Source of the DNA: UBA10205 sp964373815
GTDB taxonomy: Archaea > Iainarchaeota > Iainarchaeia > Iainarchaeales > Iainarchaeaceae
Assembly: GCA_964373815.1 (NCBI GenBank)
Contig: CAYJWI010000004.1
Coordinates: forward strand, 1 to 61,233
Reading direction: 5' to 3'
DNA: 61,233 nucleotides
Under the pieces are notes generated by a model. It was not told where the DNA came from. It saw only the letters and a program-made list of their open reading frames with translations, and made no database searches. The translations under genes and the position numbers were made by a program. How positions within the stretch are numbered: position 1 is the stretch's first letter; the number at the start of each line of letters is the position of its first letter. Below, piece by piece: positions 6,257 to 13,987 of the stretch.

Positions 6257-7570
6257 ATGGTAAAAATCCTGTCCGTGGGCGCAAGGCAGCTGCTCGACAG
6301 TCGGGGCATTCCCACGGTCGAAGCGGAGCTGAAAACCACCAAGGGCAGCTTTAGCGCAATAGTTCCGAGCGGCGCCTCCACTGGCTCTCATGAGGCGCTT
6401 GAGCTGCGCGATAACGAAAAGCAATTTGCCGGAAAAGGCGTTCTGCACGCCGTCGCAAATGCCAATTCCGTGATTGCAAAAAAAGTCACGGGAAAGGATT
6501 TTTATTCGCAAGAAGAGCTGGACTCGCTTCTCATTTCAATCGACGGCACCTCGAACAAGTCTTCTCTTGGCGCTAACGCCATGCTCCCTGTTTCAATGGC
6601 TTTTGCAAGGGCGCTTGCCGCGCAAGAAAACCTCGGGCTCTACGAAGGCCTTGGCAGGAGCGCGGGCAACAAGGATTTCTTGCTCCCGGTGCCGCAGATG
6701 AATGTTATAAATGGCGGAAAGCACGCGGGCACGGAGAATGACATACAGGAGCACATGCTAATGCCAATCCATTTCAGGACTTTTTCCGATGCCCTTACCG
6801 CTGGCACCGAAACCTACCACGTGCTCAAAGGAATGTTGAAAAAAAAGTTCGGCCCACAGGCAACACTGCTCGGCGATGAGGGGGGTTTTGCCCCGAAGAT
6901 GGAAAGCATTGGGCAAAGGCTTGAGCTGATGCACCGGGCAATCGATGAGGCGGGCTATGCGGGGAAAATAAAGCTCGGCCTCGACTGTGCGGCAAGCGAA
7001 TTCTTCCACGATGGCGCCTATCATATCGGCGGGAAGGTTTTTTCCGCAACCGGGCTCATTGATTTTTACTCTTCGGTTGTGCGGGATTTCCATGTAGTTT
7101 CAATAGAGGACGGCTTTGCCGAGGATGATTGGAACGCGTGGAGGCTTTTCACCTCGAAGCTCGGGAAGAAAATTCAGATTGTGGGTGATGATTTGCTTGT
7201 CACGAACGTTTCGCGCATCAGAAAAGCGATAGAGCACAAGGCGTGCAATGCCCTGCTGCTCAAAGTAAACCAGATAGGCACGATAACCGAATCAATAGAG
7301 GCCTTCAGGATAGCATCGAGGCAGGGCTGGCGCACGATTGTTTCCCACCGTTCGGGTGAGAGCGAGGATGCGTTCATATCCGACCTCGTAGTGGGGCTTG
7401 GAAACGGCCAGTCCAAGTTCGGCGCGCCCGCGAGAAGCGAGAGGACAGCCAAGTACAACAGGCTCCTGCGCATAGAAGAAGAGCTGGGTGCGAAGGCAAA
7501 GTTTGCGGGCGCAAGCTGGCTTAACTATGCCGGAAAGAATGCTGTACGCTTCCCAGAGTCATATTTTTAA
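6257..7570 (+). CDS. eno: Enolase
   Basis: Interconverts 2-phosphoglycerate and phosphoenolpyruvate in glycolysis/gluconeogenesis. The 437-aa protein has the family landmarks in order: LDSRGIPTVE, the mobile loop SGASTGSHEALELRD, NVINGGKHAG, LGDEGGFAP with the proton-shuttle Glu, metal ligands in GLDCAASEF, SIEDGF and VGDDLLVTN, the catalytic Lys in LLLKVNQIGT, and SHRSGES. All catalytic residues I can check are present. It lies 20 nt after the HAD-like gene, perhaps with its own promoter in the A/T-rich junction. Confidence 0.97.
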   Translation: MVKILSVGARQLLDSRGIPTVEAELKTTKGSFSAIVPSGASTGSHEALELRDNEKQFAGKGVLHAVANANSVIAKKVTGKDFYSQEELDSLLISIDGTSNKSSLGANAMLPVSMAFARALAAQENLGLYEGLGRSAGNKDFLLPVPQMNVINGGKHAGTENDIQEHMLMPIHFRTFSDALTAGTETYHVLKGMLKKKFGPQATLLGDEGGFAPKMESIGQRLELMHRAIDEAGYAGKIKLGLDCAASEFFHDGAYHIGGKVFSATGLIDFYSSVVRDFHVVSIEDGFAEDDWNAWRLFTSKLGKKIQIVGDDLLVTNVSRIRKAIEHKACNALLLKVNQIGTITESIEAFRIASRQGWRTIVSHRSGESEDAFISDLVVGLGNGQSKFGAPARSERTAKYNRLLRIEEELGAKAKFAGASWLNYAGKNAVRFPESYF

Positions 7571-7600
7571 CCTGAAAAGAGATAATAATGGCGGTTCAGT

Positions 7601-8590
7601 ATGATTTTTTCTCCCACCGCCGAGTTGCTGCTGCTTGCCATTCTTCTCGTGCTTTCAGGCTTTTTCGCCTCTTCCGAAACAGCGATAATTTCCGTGAGCA
7701 GGGCGCGCGTGAAAAGGCTCGCGGACCTCAAGGTTAGGAACGCGAAAAAGCTGCTTGAAATAAAATTGAACCCGCAAAAAATACTCATAACAATCCTAAT
7801 TGCAAATAACCTAGTGAATGTCACCGCGGCCTCTGTTGCCGCGGCAATCGCACTCCAGTTTTTCCAAGGGGACTGGGGCCTTGCGATTTCAGCGGCGGTC
7901 ACAACTTTTCTAATACTCATATTCGGTGAAATAACCCCAAAGTCCGTTGCGCTAAAGCACAATGACAGGATTGCGCTTTTCGCAGTGCCCATACTCTCTT
8001 TCCTTTCAGTAATATTTTCCCCCGTGATTTTCGTGCTGGGCCATATAACCGGCTTTTTTGCAAACCTTCTGGGAGGGGCTGGGGATGAGCAGCGCTTCAC
8101 TGAAGAGGAGGTAAAGGCCGTTGTTTCGATGAGCGCGGAGGAGGGGTCTATTCTCAGGGAGGAGAAGGACATGATACACAGGATTTTCCTCCTTAACGAC
8201 ATACGCGCAGGCGATGTGATGACGCCTCGCTCTGGCGTCACTGCCGTGCGATCTGGCACGCTTGTAGCGGACATTGATTTCAACCTCTTGCGCGAGCATT
8301 CAAGGGTTCCGGTTTACCGCAAAAACCTAGATGACATTGTCGGCGTTTTCTATGCGGGCGATTATTTTGCGGGGGGGCTTGAGAGCGAAGGGAAGCTGCC
8401 CGTGGACAAGTTCATGCGCAAGCCGCTTTTCGTGCACGCCGAGAAAAAAGTGAACAAAATCCTTGCGGATTTCCAGAAGGCGGGAACCCAGCTTGCTATA
8501 GTTGTGGATGACAAGGGCGACACCATCGGCCTCGTTACCGTGCTGGACATAGTCGAGGAAATAATAGGGGAAATAGGCGAGAGGAAGTGA
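7601..8590 (+). CDS. CNNM/CorB-type membrane protein (DUF21 plus CBS pair)
   Basis: The N-terminal ~160 residues form a DUF21 domain with about four hydrophobic segments and the motifs LSGFFASSETAIISVSRAR and LILIFGEITPKSVAL. A cytoplasmic CBS-domain pair follows (VMTPRSGVTAV to TVLDIVEEIIGEI). It ends at 329 aa right after the CBS pair and lacks the CorC_HlyC domain of many bacterial members. Relatives are linked to magnesium or sodium-coupled transport; the substrate is not evident here. It stands 30 nt after eno, and a hairpin with T7 lies after its stop. Confidence 0.88.
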   Translation: MIFSPTAELLLLAILLVLSGFFASSETAIISVSRARVKRLADLKVRNAKKLLEIKLNPQKILITILIANNLVNVTAASVAAAIALQFFQGDWGLAISAAVTTFLILIFGEITPKSVALKHNDRIALFAVPILSFLSVIFSPVIFVLGHITGFFANLLGGAGDEQRFTEEEVKAVVSMSAEEGSILREEKDMIHRIFLLNDIRAGDVMTPRSGVTAVRSGTLVADIDFNLLREHSRVPVYRKNLDDIVGVFYAGDYFAGGLESEGKLPVDKFMRKPLFVHAEKKVNKILADFQKAGTQLAIVVDDKGDTIGLVTVLDIVEEIIGEIGERK

Positions 8591-8642
8591 AACCACTATT
8601 AATTGCCCATTTTGAGAAGATTAAACAACTCAAAACTTGGAA

Positions 8643-8679
8643 CGGTGCCTGATAAAATTCTTTCACGCACCGTTTTTTT
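8643..8679 (+). terminator. Hairpin-T7 terminator of the CNNM gene
   Basis: CGGTGC (8643-8648) pairs with GCACCG (8667-8672) and is followed by TTTTTTT (8673-8679). It overlaps the 3-prime end of the convergent carbinolamine dehydratase gene. Confidence 0.55.
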
Positions 8680-9016
8680 CAAGCGCATCTATCTTCGCGG
8701 CAACAATGAAATCGTTCATGTGCAATCCGTTGATTTTGTGCGTGAAAAGGGTTATTGTCACCCTGCTGTAGGAAACGAAAATGTCCGGGTGGTGGCCTTC
8801 CTGCTCCGCGATTTCCGCAACCTTGTTTATGAAAGCCATCGCCTCCACGAAATTTGCGAATTTGTATTTTTTCTCTATTTTTCCCGCGTTTTCAACAAGT
8901 TCCCATCCGTTGAGATTTTTGAGCATATCCTGCGCCTTTTCCTTTTTCATGGGCGGCACCTCGACGGTGCAAGGGACGCATTTGCCTGATGAGAGTTTTT
9001 CTTCCACAAGTTTCAC
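8663..9016 (-). CDS. Pterin-4a-carbinolamine dehydratase family protein
   Basis: The 117-aa protein has the family core: a first helix with WELVENAGKIEKKYKF, the active-site EQEGHHPDIFVSY, then VTITLFTHKINGLHMNDF. In the family, the paired His residues dehydrate 4a-hydroxy-tetrahydropterin. In archaea with a tetrahydropterin or folate pool it may recycle pterins or moonlight; the true substrate is not shown by the sequence. The ATG overlaps the nucS stop by 4 nt (ATGA at 9016-9013), so the two genes are translationally coupled. The end overlaps the terminator of the convergent gene. Confidence 0.9.
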   Translation of the reverse strand: MKLVEEKLSSGKCVPCTVEVPPMKKEKAQDMLKNLNGWELVENAGKIEKKYKFANFVEAMAFINKVAEIAEQEGHHPDIFVSYSRVTITLFTHKINGLHMNDFIVAAKIDALEKNGA

Positions 9017-9783
9017 TGCTCGAGGTGCTGGGTAATGGTCTGCTGCCTTGGCTGGAGGCCTTTTATCTTCGCCTTTTGCGCGGAGTTCGCGGGCGTTAGT
9101 TCAAAATCGAGTTTCCTGAATTCGAGGCCGAGCTGGCCAAGGAGCTCGGAAGCCTTTTTCCTGATTGAAGGCGCGAGCAGTATCCCGCGCGTCTTTATGC
9201 CTTTGAGGTTCTCCACTTCCTTCATGTACCTCTGCAGCTGCGTCACCGCCTCGAAATCAGCTTCCCTTCTCTTGAGCTCTATTACCACAAAATTCCCGTC
9301 CCTATCCTCCGCCACGATGTCAGCAACGCCTTTGCGGAATTGCTGCTGCTGGTTTATCGGTTTTAATCCCTCTTCTACCATCGAGAGGTCCTGCATGAGC
9401 AGGTCGTTGAGGTCCCTCTCGCTTCCGCTAAGCCTCAAATCATCTGTCAGGTCTATCGCATACCTCCTGAGGTCTTCGATTCCGCTAAAGGTTATTTCAA
9501 GGCTTTCGCGCGGCTTTTGCTTTTCCGCCTTCATGATAAAGGCGCCGTCGTCTTCGGTGCAGGAAATCCTGGTGTCCATCATGTAATTGGTCGGCCGTAC
9601 AAGCCTATTCTGGTGGATTGAAACCGAGCCGTCGCCTTTTATGAGCACGAGCCTTTTGCCGCTCGGAAGCGAGGAGGTTGCCCTGCCCTGGTAATTTACC
9701 TCGCACACGCCCACAATCACAACCATGTCCTTTCCGAGGATGCCTCTCTCTATCTCCCCCTTGGCTGTGCCGAAGCTGTGCAT
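9013..9783 (-). CDS. nucS: Mismatch-specific endonuclease EndoMS/NucS
   Basis: EndoMS/NucS cuts both strands at mismatched bases and substitutes for MutS/MutL in many archaea and actinobacteria. The 256-aa protein has an N-terminal beta-rich domain (VVIVGVCEVNYQGRA, LIKGDGSVSIHQ) and a C-terminal RecB-like nuclease with GVADIVAEDRDGNFVVIELKRR followed by AVTQLQRY, carrying the catalytic Asp, Glu and Lys. It ends without an obvious PCNA-interacting peptide, although the extreme tail QTITQHLEQ is Gln-rich. ATG 9783 is preferred to an in-frame TTG at 9798. It is cotranscribed with the carbinolamine dehydratase gene. Confidence 0.92.
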   Translation of the reverse strand: MHSFGTAKGEIERGILGKDMVVIVGVCEVNYQGRATSSLPSGKRLVLIKGDGSVSIHQNRLVRPTNYMMDTRISCTEDDGAFIMKAEKQKPRESLEITFSGIEDLRRYAIDLTDDLRLSGSERDLNDLLMQDLSMVEEGLKPINQQQQFRKGVADIVAEDRDGNFVVIELKRREADFEAVTQLQRYMKEVENLKGIKTRGILLAPSIRKKASELLGQLGLEFRKLDFELTPANSAQKAKIKGLQPRQQTITQHLEQ

Positions 9784-9997
9784 TTTTTCCGCCCGCAAAA
9801 ATTACTTACCAATGGATGGTTGAAAGCAATAAAAACAGCTCTTTTCCACGCTGATTCCGCCCTTCAATCCTGTTTCCAAAAGCCTTTGGCTGGCTGCGCT
9901 TAATCCGCCCCATTTCCCCTAATAAAGGATTTTACGCCCCTATTGCAATTGCCGGGTTTGTTTCCCCAAAAGCCGCAAGCGGCACTGCTCCAAAACG

Positions 9998-10006
9998 CTT
10001 ATTATT
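9998..10006 (+). promoter_or_regulatory. TATA box for nadA
   Basis: CTTATTATT is centred 26 nt upstream of ATG 10028. This supports that start over the in-frame ATG at 10013. The rest of the 9784-10027 gap shows no gene or clear RNA. Confidence 0.55.
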
Positions 10007-10027
10007 GGTTTCATGCGGGGTTATACT

Positions 10028-11032
10028 ATGCAGAAAACAGCGCAGCTGGAAAAGGAAATCTACCTGGAAGCACAGAGGCTGCATTCGAAAATGCAGCACA
10101 TCGGTTACTCCATGAACGAGTGCATGCTCTTCGCCCCCCTAACGCTCAAAATAAACAGGCTCAAAAAAGAGAAAAACGCGGTAATCCTCGCCCACAACTA
10201 CCAGCGGCCGGAGATACTTTTCGGGATTGCGGATTTCGTGGCCGACAGCTTTGCGCTAAGCGCGGAGGCGAAGAAAACAAGTGCGGACATTATACTTTTC
10301 TGCGGAGTGCACTTCATGGCAGAGACCGCGAAAATACTGAACCCTTCCAAGCGCGTGCTGATACCTTCTCTTGGCGCGGGGTGCAGCCTTGCTGAAAGCA
10401 TCACCGCAAAGGACGTCAAATCCCTCAAGGAAAAGCACCCCGGTGTCCCTGTAATCACTTATGTGAACACTTCGGCGGCTGTGAAGGCAGAGAGCGATGC
10501 GTGCTGCACGAGCGCGAATGCGCTCAAGGTGATAGAGGCGATGGATGGCGGTGAAGTTATTTTCCTTCCGGACAAGTTCATGGCCCAAAACCTGCAAAAG
10601 CTCACGGCAAAAAAACTGCATTCCTGGGGTGGCACCTGCATAGTGCATGAAACTTTTACCGCGGAGCAGGTGAAGGCCTACAGGGCGCAGTATCCGCAGA
10701 TGAAGGTGCTCTCGCACCTCGAATGCCCAGAAGAAGTCATTGCGCTCTCCGACATGGCTGGCGGGACTTCGGACATGTACAATTATGTAAAGCAGAGCGG
10801 CGCAAAGCAGTTCATGCTTATAACCGAGTGCGGCATGTCTGACCTCCTCCGCCAGAAATTTCCAGAAAAGCAGTTCATAACCCCGTGCAGCATCTGCCCT
10901 TACATGAAATCAATAAACCTCGAGAACGCGCTCGAATCGCTCGAGAAAGAAAAGTTCGAGGTGAAGGTGCCGGAGGCAGTGCGGCAAAGGGCGCAGAGGG
11001 CGCTTGAGAGGATGCTTGAGATCGGGAAGTAG
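10028..11032 (+). CDS. nadA: Quinolinate synthase
   Basis: Condenses iminoaspartate with dihydroxyacetone phosphate to quinolinate, using a 4Fe-4S cluster, in de novo NAD synthesis. The 334-aa protein shows ILAHNYQRPEI, FCGVHFMAETAKIL, the cluster cysteines in DACCTSAN, HLECPEEV and TPCSICPYM, and LITECGMSD. All three conserved cluster cysteines are visible. It is convergent with nadM/nadC, which do the following steps. No L-aspartate oxidase or dehydrogenase gene is in the window. The start is set by the TATA box 26 nt upstream. Confidence 0.95.
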   Translation: MQKTAQLEKEIYLEAQRLHSKMQHIGYSMNECMLFAPLTLKINRLKKEKNAVILAHNYQRPEILFGIADFVADSFALSAEAKKTSADIILFCGVHFMAETAKILNPSKRVLIPSLGAGCSLAESITAKDVKSLKEKHPGVPVITYVNTSAAVKAESDACCTSANALKVIEAMDGGEVIFLPDKFMAQNLQKLTAKKLHSWGGTCIVHETFTAEQVKAYRAQYPQMKVLSHLECPEEVIALSDMAGGTSDMYNYVKQSGAKQFMLITECGMSDLLRQKFPEKQFITPCSICPYMKSINLENALESLEKEKFEVKVPEAVRQRAQRALERMLEIGK

Positions 11033-11054
11033 GATTAAATTTTAGGGCGATTTC

Positions 11055-11609
11055 TCACTGTTTCACTTCATCCTTGAGTATCGACTCAATCCTCTTCCTC
11101 GCGTTGATTTTTTTGAGGAATGCCTCGACGCTTTTCGGCACAAGGCCTCCGAGGCCCCCGCCCTCCATTATCTTTTTCCTAACCTTTGTGGAATCAAGGG
11201 TTTTTGCGTTGCTGACAAGCTTTTCAACTTTGTATCCGTCAGCCTCGAAAAGCTCCTTTACGAGCGGGTTGTTCGTGAAAACTATTTCGAATTTGGGGCA
11301 GTAGCTCTTTATCCTCTGGCTCCAGAGGGCATACTCAGAGATGTCATCGACCGGGACGATGTAGCATTTTTCGAAAAGGTTTTCCTCCCGCAGGGCCTCT
11401 GAAATCATCTCTATCCTCTCGCCCGCAGTGAAAGGGTTCTGGCCCTGGAATGACTCCTTTGCGCTGCCGACAACAATTACCATTTCATCCACTTTCGCGA
11501 GCGCATTCTTTAGCGCATTGTGGTGGCCCAAATGGTATGGCTGGAAACGGCCTACGAACAAACCCCTCTTCAAAGCAAAGCCCCCATGGATGTTCAATAT
11601 TTTGGACAT
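11055..11609 (-). CDS. nadM: Nicotinamide/nicotinate-nucleotide adenylyltransferase (archaeal NadM type)
   Basis: Adenylates NMN or NaMN to the dinucleotide. The 184-aa protein has RGLFVGRFQPYHLGHHNALKN with the (H/T)xGH nucleotidylyltransferase motif, NPFTAGERIEMI, FTNNPLVKELFE and the terminal STKVRKKI that binds ATP. The family usually begins right at the GRFQP segment, so a TTG at 11573 is an alternative start; ATG 11609 gives 12 extra residues. It lies 33 nt after nadC on the same strand, with a 17-nt palindrome overlapping the nadC stop between them. Confidence 0.9.
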   Translation of the reverse strand: MSKILNIHGGFALKRGLFVGRFQPYHLGHHNALKNALAKVDEMVIVVGSAKESFQGQNPFTAGERIEMISEALREENLFEKCYIVPVDDISEYALWSQRIKSYCPKFEIVFTNNPLVKELFEADGYKVEKLVSNAKTLDSTKVRKKIMEGGGLGGLVPKSVEAFLKKINARKRIESILKDEVKQ

Positions 11610-11635
11610 ATGTTCATAAAACGCTTCTATTCTTT

Positions 11636-11652
11636 GAGGCCTTCAAGGCCTC
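11636..11652. repeat. 17-nt palindrome spanning the nadC stop codon
   Basis: GAGGCCTT-C-AAGGCCTC can form a 7-bp hairpin with the nadC TGA in its loop. On the plus strand it is followed by TTTTTTT, so it also looks like a terminator for antisense or nadA read-through transcription. It separates nadC from nadM. Confidence 0.55.
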
Positions 11653-12500
11653 CTTTTTTTTGCTGCAATATCGAGGCTAAAATCGATTATGCGCGCGGCT
11701 TTAGTGAGCTCGCCCATTGAAATCATGTCAGCACCGAGATTAGAGTATTTTTTGAGGTTTTTTAATGTGATGCCTCCCGAGAGCTCTATTTTCCCCTTAA
11801 AGCCGAAATCGCAGAGCATTTCGATGCATTTCTTCGCCCTGCGCGGCGGGAAATTGTCAAGCATTATTATGTGCGGGCCTGCGAGCGAGGCGAGCGCCGC
11901 ATCGGTTTCGTCCTCGACCTCGATTTCATAATTTTTCCCATTCCTTTTTGCCGCGATGCACGCCTCGAGCACCGAGGGGAAAAACTTGAGGTGGTTGTCC
12001 TTCAGCAAAACCATTTCGTGCAGGTCCTTGCGGTGGCCAGAGCAGCCCGCGGTTTCGGCGGCCTTCTTGTCAAAGGGCTGGAAACCCGGTGAGGTTTTCC
12101 TTGTGGCCGCTATGGTTGTTTTCGCCGTGCCATGGTGGTTCTTTGCACTGCCAACGATTTTTTTCGCCTTCGCGCACAGGGTTGCAACTCCGCTCATCCT
12201 TCCCAGGACATTGAGCAAAACCCTTTCGATTGAGAGTATTTTCCTGTTGCTCCCGTGCATTGCAATTATTTTCATGCCTTTGGCGACTTTTTGCCCGTCT
12301 TTTTTGAAGGCTTTTGCCTTGATGCGGAAGTGGTGGCAGAGGAAGAGCGCCTCCTCGATGCCGGCAAGGGTGCATTCCTCGTTCGCTTTTATGTGTGCGG
12401 AGCATTCTGCCTCCGGCGTAAGCGAGCTTGTCACATCCCCTTTTCCGAGGTCGTCTTTGAGGAATGAGAGCAGCTGCTTTCTCGCGTGCAGGGAAACCAT
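11643..12500 (-). CDS. nadC: Nicotinate-nucleotide pyrophosphorylase (quinolinate phosphoribosyltransferase)
   Basis: Converts quinolinate and PRPP to nicotinate mononucleotide, CO2 and PPi. The 285-aa protein has an N-terminal sandwich domain (DLGKGDVTSSLTPE), then ERVLLNVLGRMSGVAT, the PRPP/quinolinate residues in TRKTSPGFQPFDKKA, LLKDNHL, EIEVEDETDA, IMLDNFPP and IELSGGI. The conserved Arg, His and Lys residues of the pocket are present. The family usual H/R near TTRKT is retained as AATRKT. An AT-rich box at 12523-12532 lies 27 nt upstream of ATG 12500. It is first gene of a nadC-nadM unit. Confidence 0.93.
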   Translation of the reverse strand: MVSLHARKQLLSFLKDDLGKGDVTSSLTPEAECSAHIKANEECTLAGIEEALFLCHHFRIKAKAFKKDGQKVAKGMKIIAMHGSNRKILSIERVLLNVLGRMSGVATLCAKAKKIVGSAKNHHGTAKTTIAATRKTSPGFQPFDKKAAETAGCSGHRKDLHEMVLLKDNHLKFFPSVLEACIAAKRNGKNYEIEVEDETDAALASLAGPHIIMLDNFPPRRAKKCIEMLCDFGFKGKIELSGGITLKNLKKYSNLGADMISMGELTKAARIIDFSLDIAAKKRRP

Positions 12501-12522
12501 ACCAATTTTGCCCCGAATAAAC

Positions 12523-12532
12523 TTTAATTACC
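12523..12532 (-). promoter_or_regulatory. TATA box for nadC
   Basis: On the minus strand, GTAATTAAAG is centred 27 nt upstream of ATG 12500. It lies close to the divergent pdxS promoter, AT-rich at 12541-12550. Confidence 0.5.
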
Positions 12533-12572
12533 ATTCGCTCCCTAAATTAATCACTTTTCCGGAGGTGTTGAT

Positions 12573-13472
12573 CTGGCCAAAAAACCCGCTAAAAAAGCCC
12601 TTAAGGGCACATGGAAGCTCAAGGAGGGCTTTGCGCAGATGCTAAAGGGCGGCTGCATAATGGATGTTGTCAGCGCCAAGCAGGCCAAAATAGCGGAAAA
12701 AGCCGGTGCCTGCGCAGTAATGGCCCTCGAAAGGGTGCCGGCGGACATTCGCGCGCACGGCGGGGTCGCCCGGATGGCAGACCCTAAAAAAATCCGGGAA
12801 ATAATGAAGGTGGTTTCTATTCCAGTTATGGCAAAGGCGAGGATTGGGCATTTTGTGGAAGCGCAGATACTAGAAGGGCTCGGCGTTGATTTCATCGACG
12901 AGAGCGAAGTGCTGACACCCGCCGACCCTTCGCTTCACATAGACAAGTGGCAGTTCGATGTTCCGTTCGTTTGCGGCGCGCGCGACTTGGGCGAGGCCCT
13001 GCGCAGGATAAATGAAGGCGCCGCAATGGTACGCACAAAAGGCGAAGCCGGCACGGGAAATGTTGTCGAGGCAGTGAGGCATTGCAGGGCGGTCTCCTCG
13101 CAGATTTCGTGGCTTGCGGGCGCGCATATTGACAAGCTTGAATCCGCGGCCTCGCGCTTTCGGGTTCCGTTAGAACTCGTAAAAAAAACCGCGGAGATAG
13201 GGAGGCTTCCTGTCGTGAACTTTGCAGCGGGTGGGATTGCAACGCCCGCCGATGCCGCATTGATGATGCAGCTAGGTGTGGATGGGGTGTTTGTCGGCTC
13301 CGGGATTTTCAAGTCGAAAAATCCGCAAAGGTTTGCATCCGCGATTGTGCAAGCCACAACGCACTTCGATGACCGCAAGCTGCTCGCAAAGGTTTCAACA
13401 GGCCTAGGAGACGCCATGCAGGGCCTTGAGATTTCAGGCCTTGGCACAAGGATGCAGGAGAGGGGCTGGTGA
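12573..13472 (+). CDS. pdxS: Pyridoxal 5-phosphate synthase, synthase subunit PdxS
   Basis: Builds PLP from ribose 5-phosphate, glyceraldehyde 3-phosphate and ammonia supplied by PdxT. The barrel has QMLKGGCIMDVV, ALERVPADIRAHGGVARM, the catalytic Lys in VMAKARIGHF, DESEVLTPAD, the second Lys in RTKGEAGTGN, and FAAGGIATPADAALMM. The first in-frame ATG (12639) would delete the conserved first helix. Upstream in frame there is no ATG, GTG or TTG, but a CTG at 12573 follows a perfect GGAGGTG (12561-12567) by 5 nt, so I propose CTG initiation (299 aa). The stop overlaps the next ATG (TGATG). Confidence 0.93.
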   Translation: MAKKPAKKALKGTWKLKEGFAQMLKGGCIMDVVSAKQAKIAEKAGACAVMALERVPADIRAHGGVARMADPKKIREIMKVVSIPVMAKARIGHFVEAQILEGLGVDFIDESEVLTPADPSLHIDKWQFDVPFVCGARDLGEALRRINEGAAMVRTKGEAGTGNVVEAVRHCRAVSSQISWLAGAHIDKLESAASRFRVPLELVKKTAEIGRLPVVNFAAGGIATPADAALMMQLGVDGVFVGSGIFKSKNPQRFASAIVQATTHFDDRKLLAKVSTGLGDAMQGLEISGLGTRMQERGW

Positions 13473-13987
13473 TGCCAGGCAGGAGGCCGGGAAAAAAGCC
13501 AGTGGCCAGGGGTTTGGCGCTTGCCAGTTCTTCATATAAAAAAGTAAAAACCAGCCTCAAGAAAAAAAACGCCCCTGAAGGAATGCTTTTTTTTGACGTC
13601 CAAGCGAAACTTTCTCGTAAGTTTGGAGGGGAAAAAGTCCCGCTCCTTATAACAAAAAAAGGGCCTTTCATTGAATTGAACGGCAAATGGATTGAGGTCT
13701 GCAAAAGGTCTGATTTTGCATATCCAAAGAGGCTTAGTCCAGTATTATACAAAAAAGGGGATATTTATTTCCCAGCCCCAGATGGAAAGGTGTGGAGAAT
13801 AGAAGACCTTGGCATAATTGACAGCGTATACATCCATGATTTCGGAATTGTGGTGTATGTTAAAAAATCTTGGCTCTTGGATGGCTCCCAAGGGGTATCA
13901 AAACAATATGTGCAGGTCGGCCCTGGGAAAGTAATACTAACTTATGATTCTAATGTGCCTGGCATGCCTGTAGGGTTGGGAAAATGA
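13472..13987 (+). CDS. Orphan protein embedded in the pdxS-pdxT operon, 171 aa
   Basis: No family is recognised. The first 40 residues are strongly basic (MPGRRPGKKPVARG then SYKKVKTSLKKK) and the rest looks beta-rich (LLITKKGPFIELNGKWIEV, YKKGDIYFPAPDGKVWRI), ending at ...GMPVGLGK. Its ATG overlaps the pdxS stop by one base and its stop overlaps the pdxT ATG (ATGA), so it is coupled to both. Base use differs from its neighbours: more A/T, many AAA codons, long A and T runs. That suggests a later insertion into an operon that is normally pdxS-pdxT only. Association with PLP synthase is possible from position alone. Confidence 0.75.
   Translation: MPGRRPGKKPVARGLALASSSYKKVKTSLKKKNAPEGMLFFDVQAKLSRKFGGEKVPLLITKKGPFIELNGKWIEVCKRSDFAYPKRLSPVLYKKGDIYFPAPDGKVWRIEDLGIIDSVYIHDFGIVVYVKKSWLLDGSQGVSKQYVQVGPGKVILTYDSNVPGMPVGLGK

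Noticed and set aside
7588..7600. ATG at 7588 as an alternative start near the CNNM gene
   Set aside because: Out of frame with the conserved DUF21 protein; its own frame gives Arg-rich nonsense.
9784..10027. Possible small RNA or peptide in the nucS-nadA gap
   Set aside because: Only a weak inverted repeat and the nadA TATA box were seen; no closed stems or ORF with signals.
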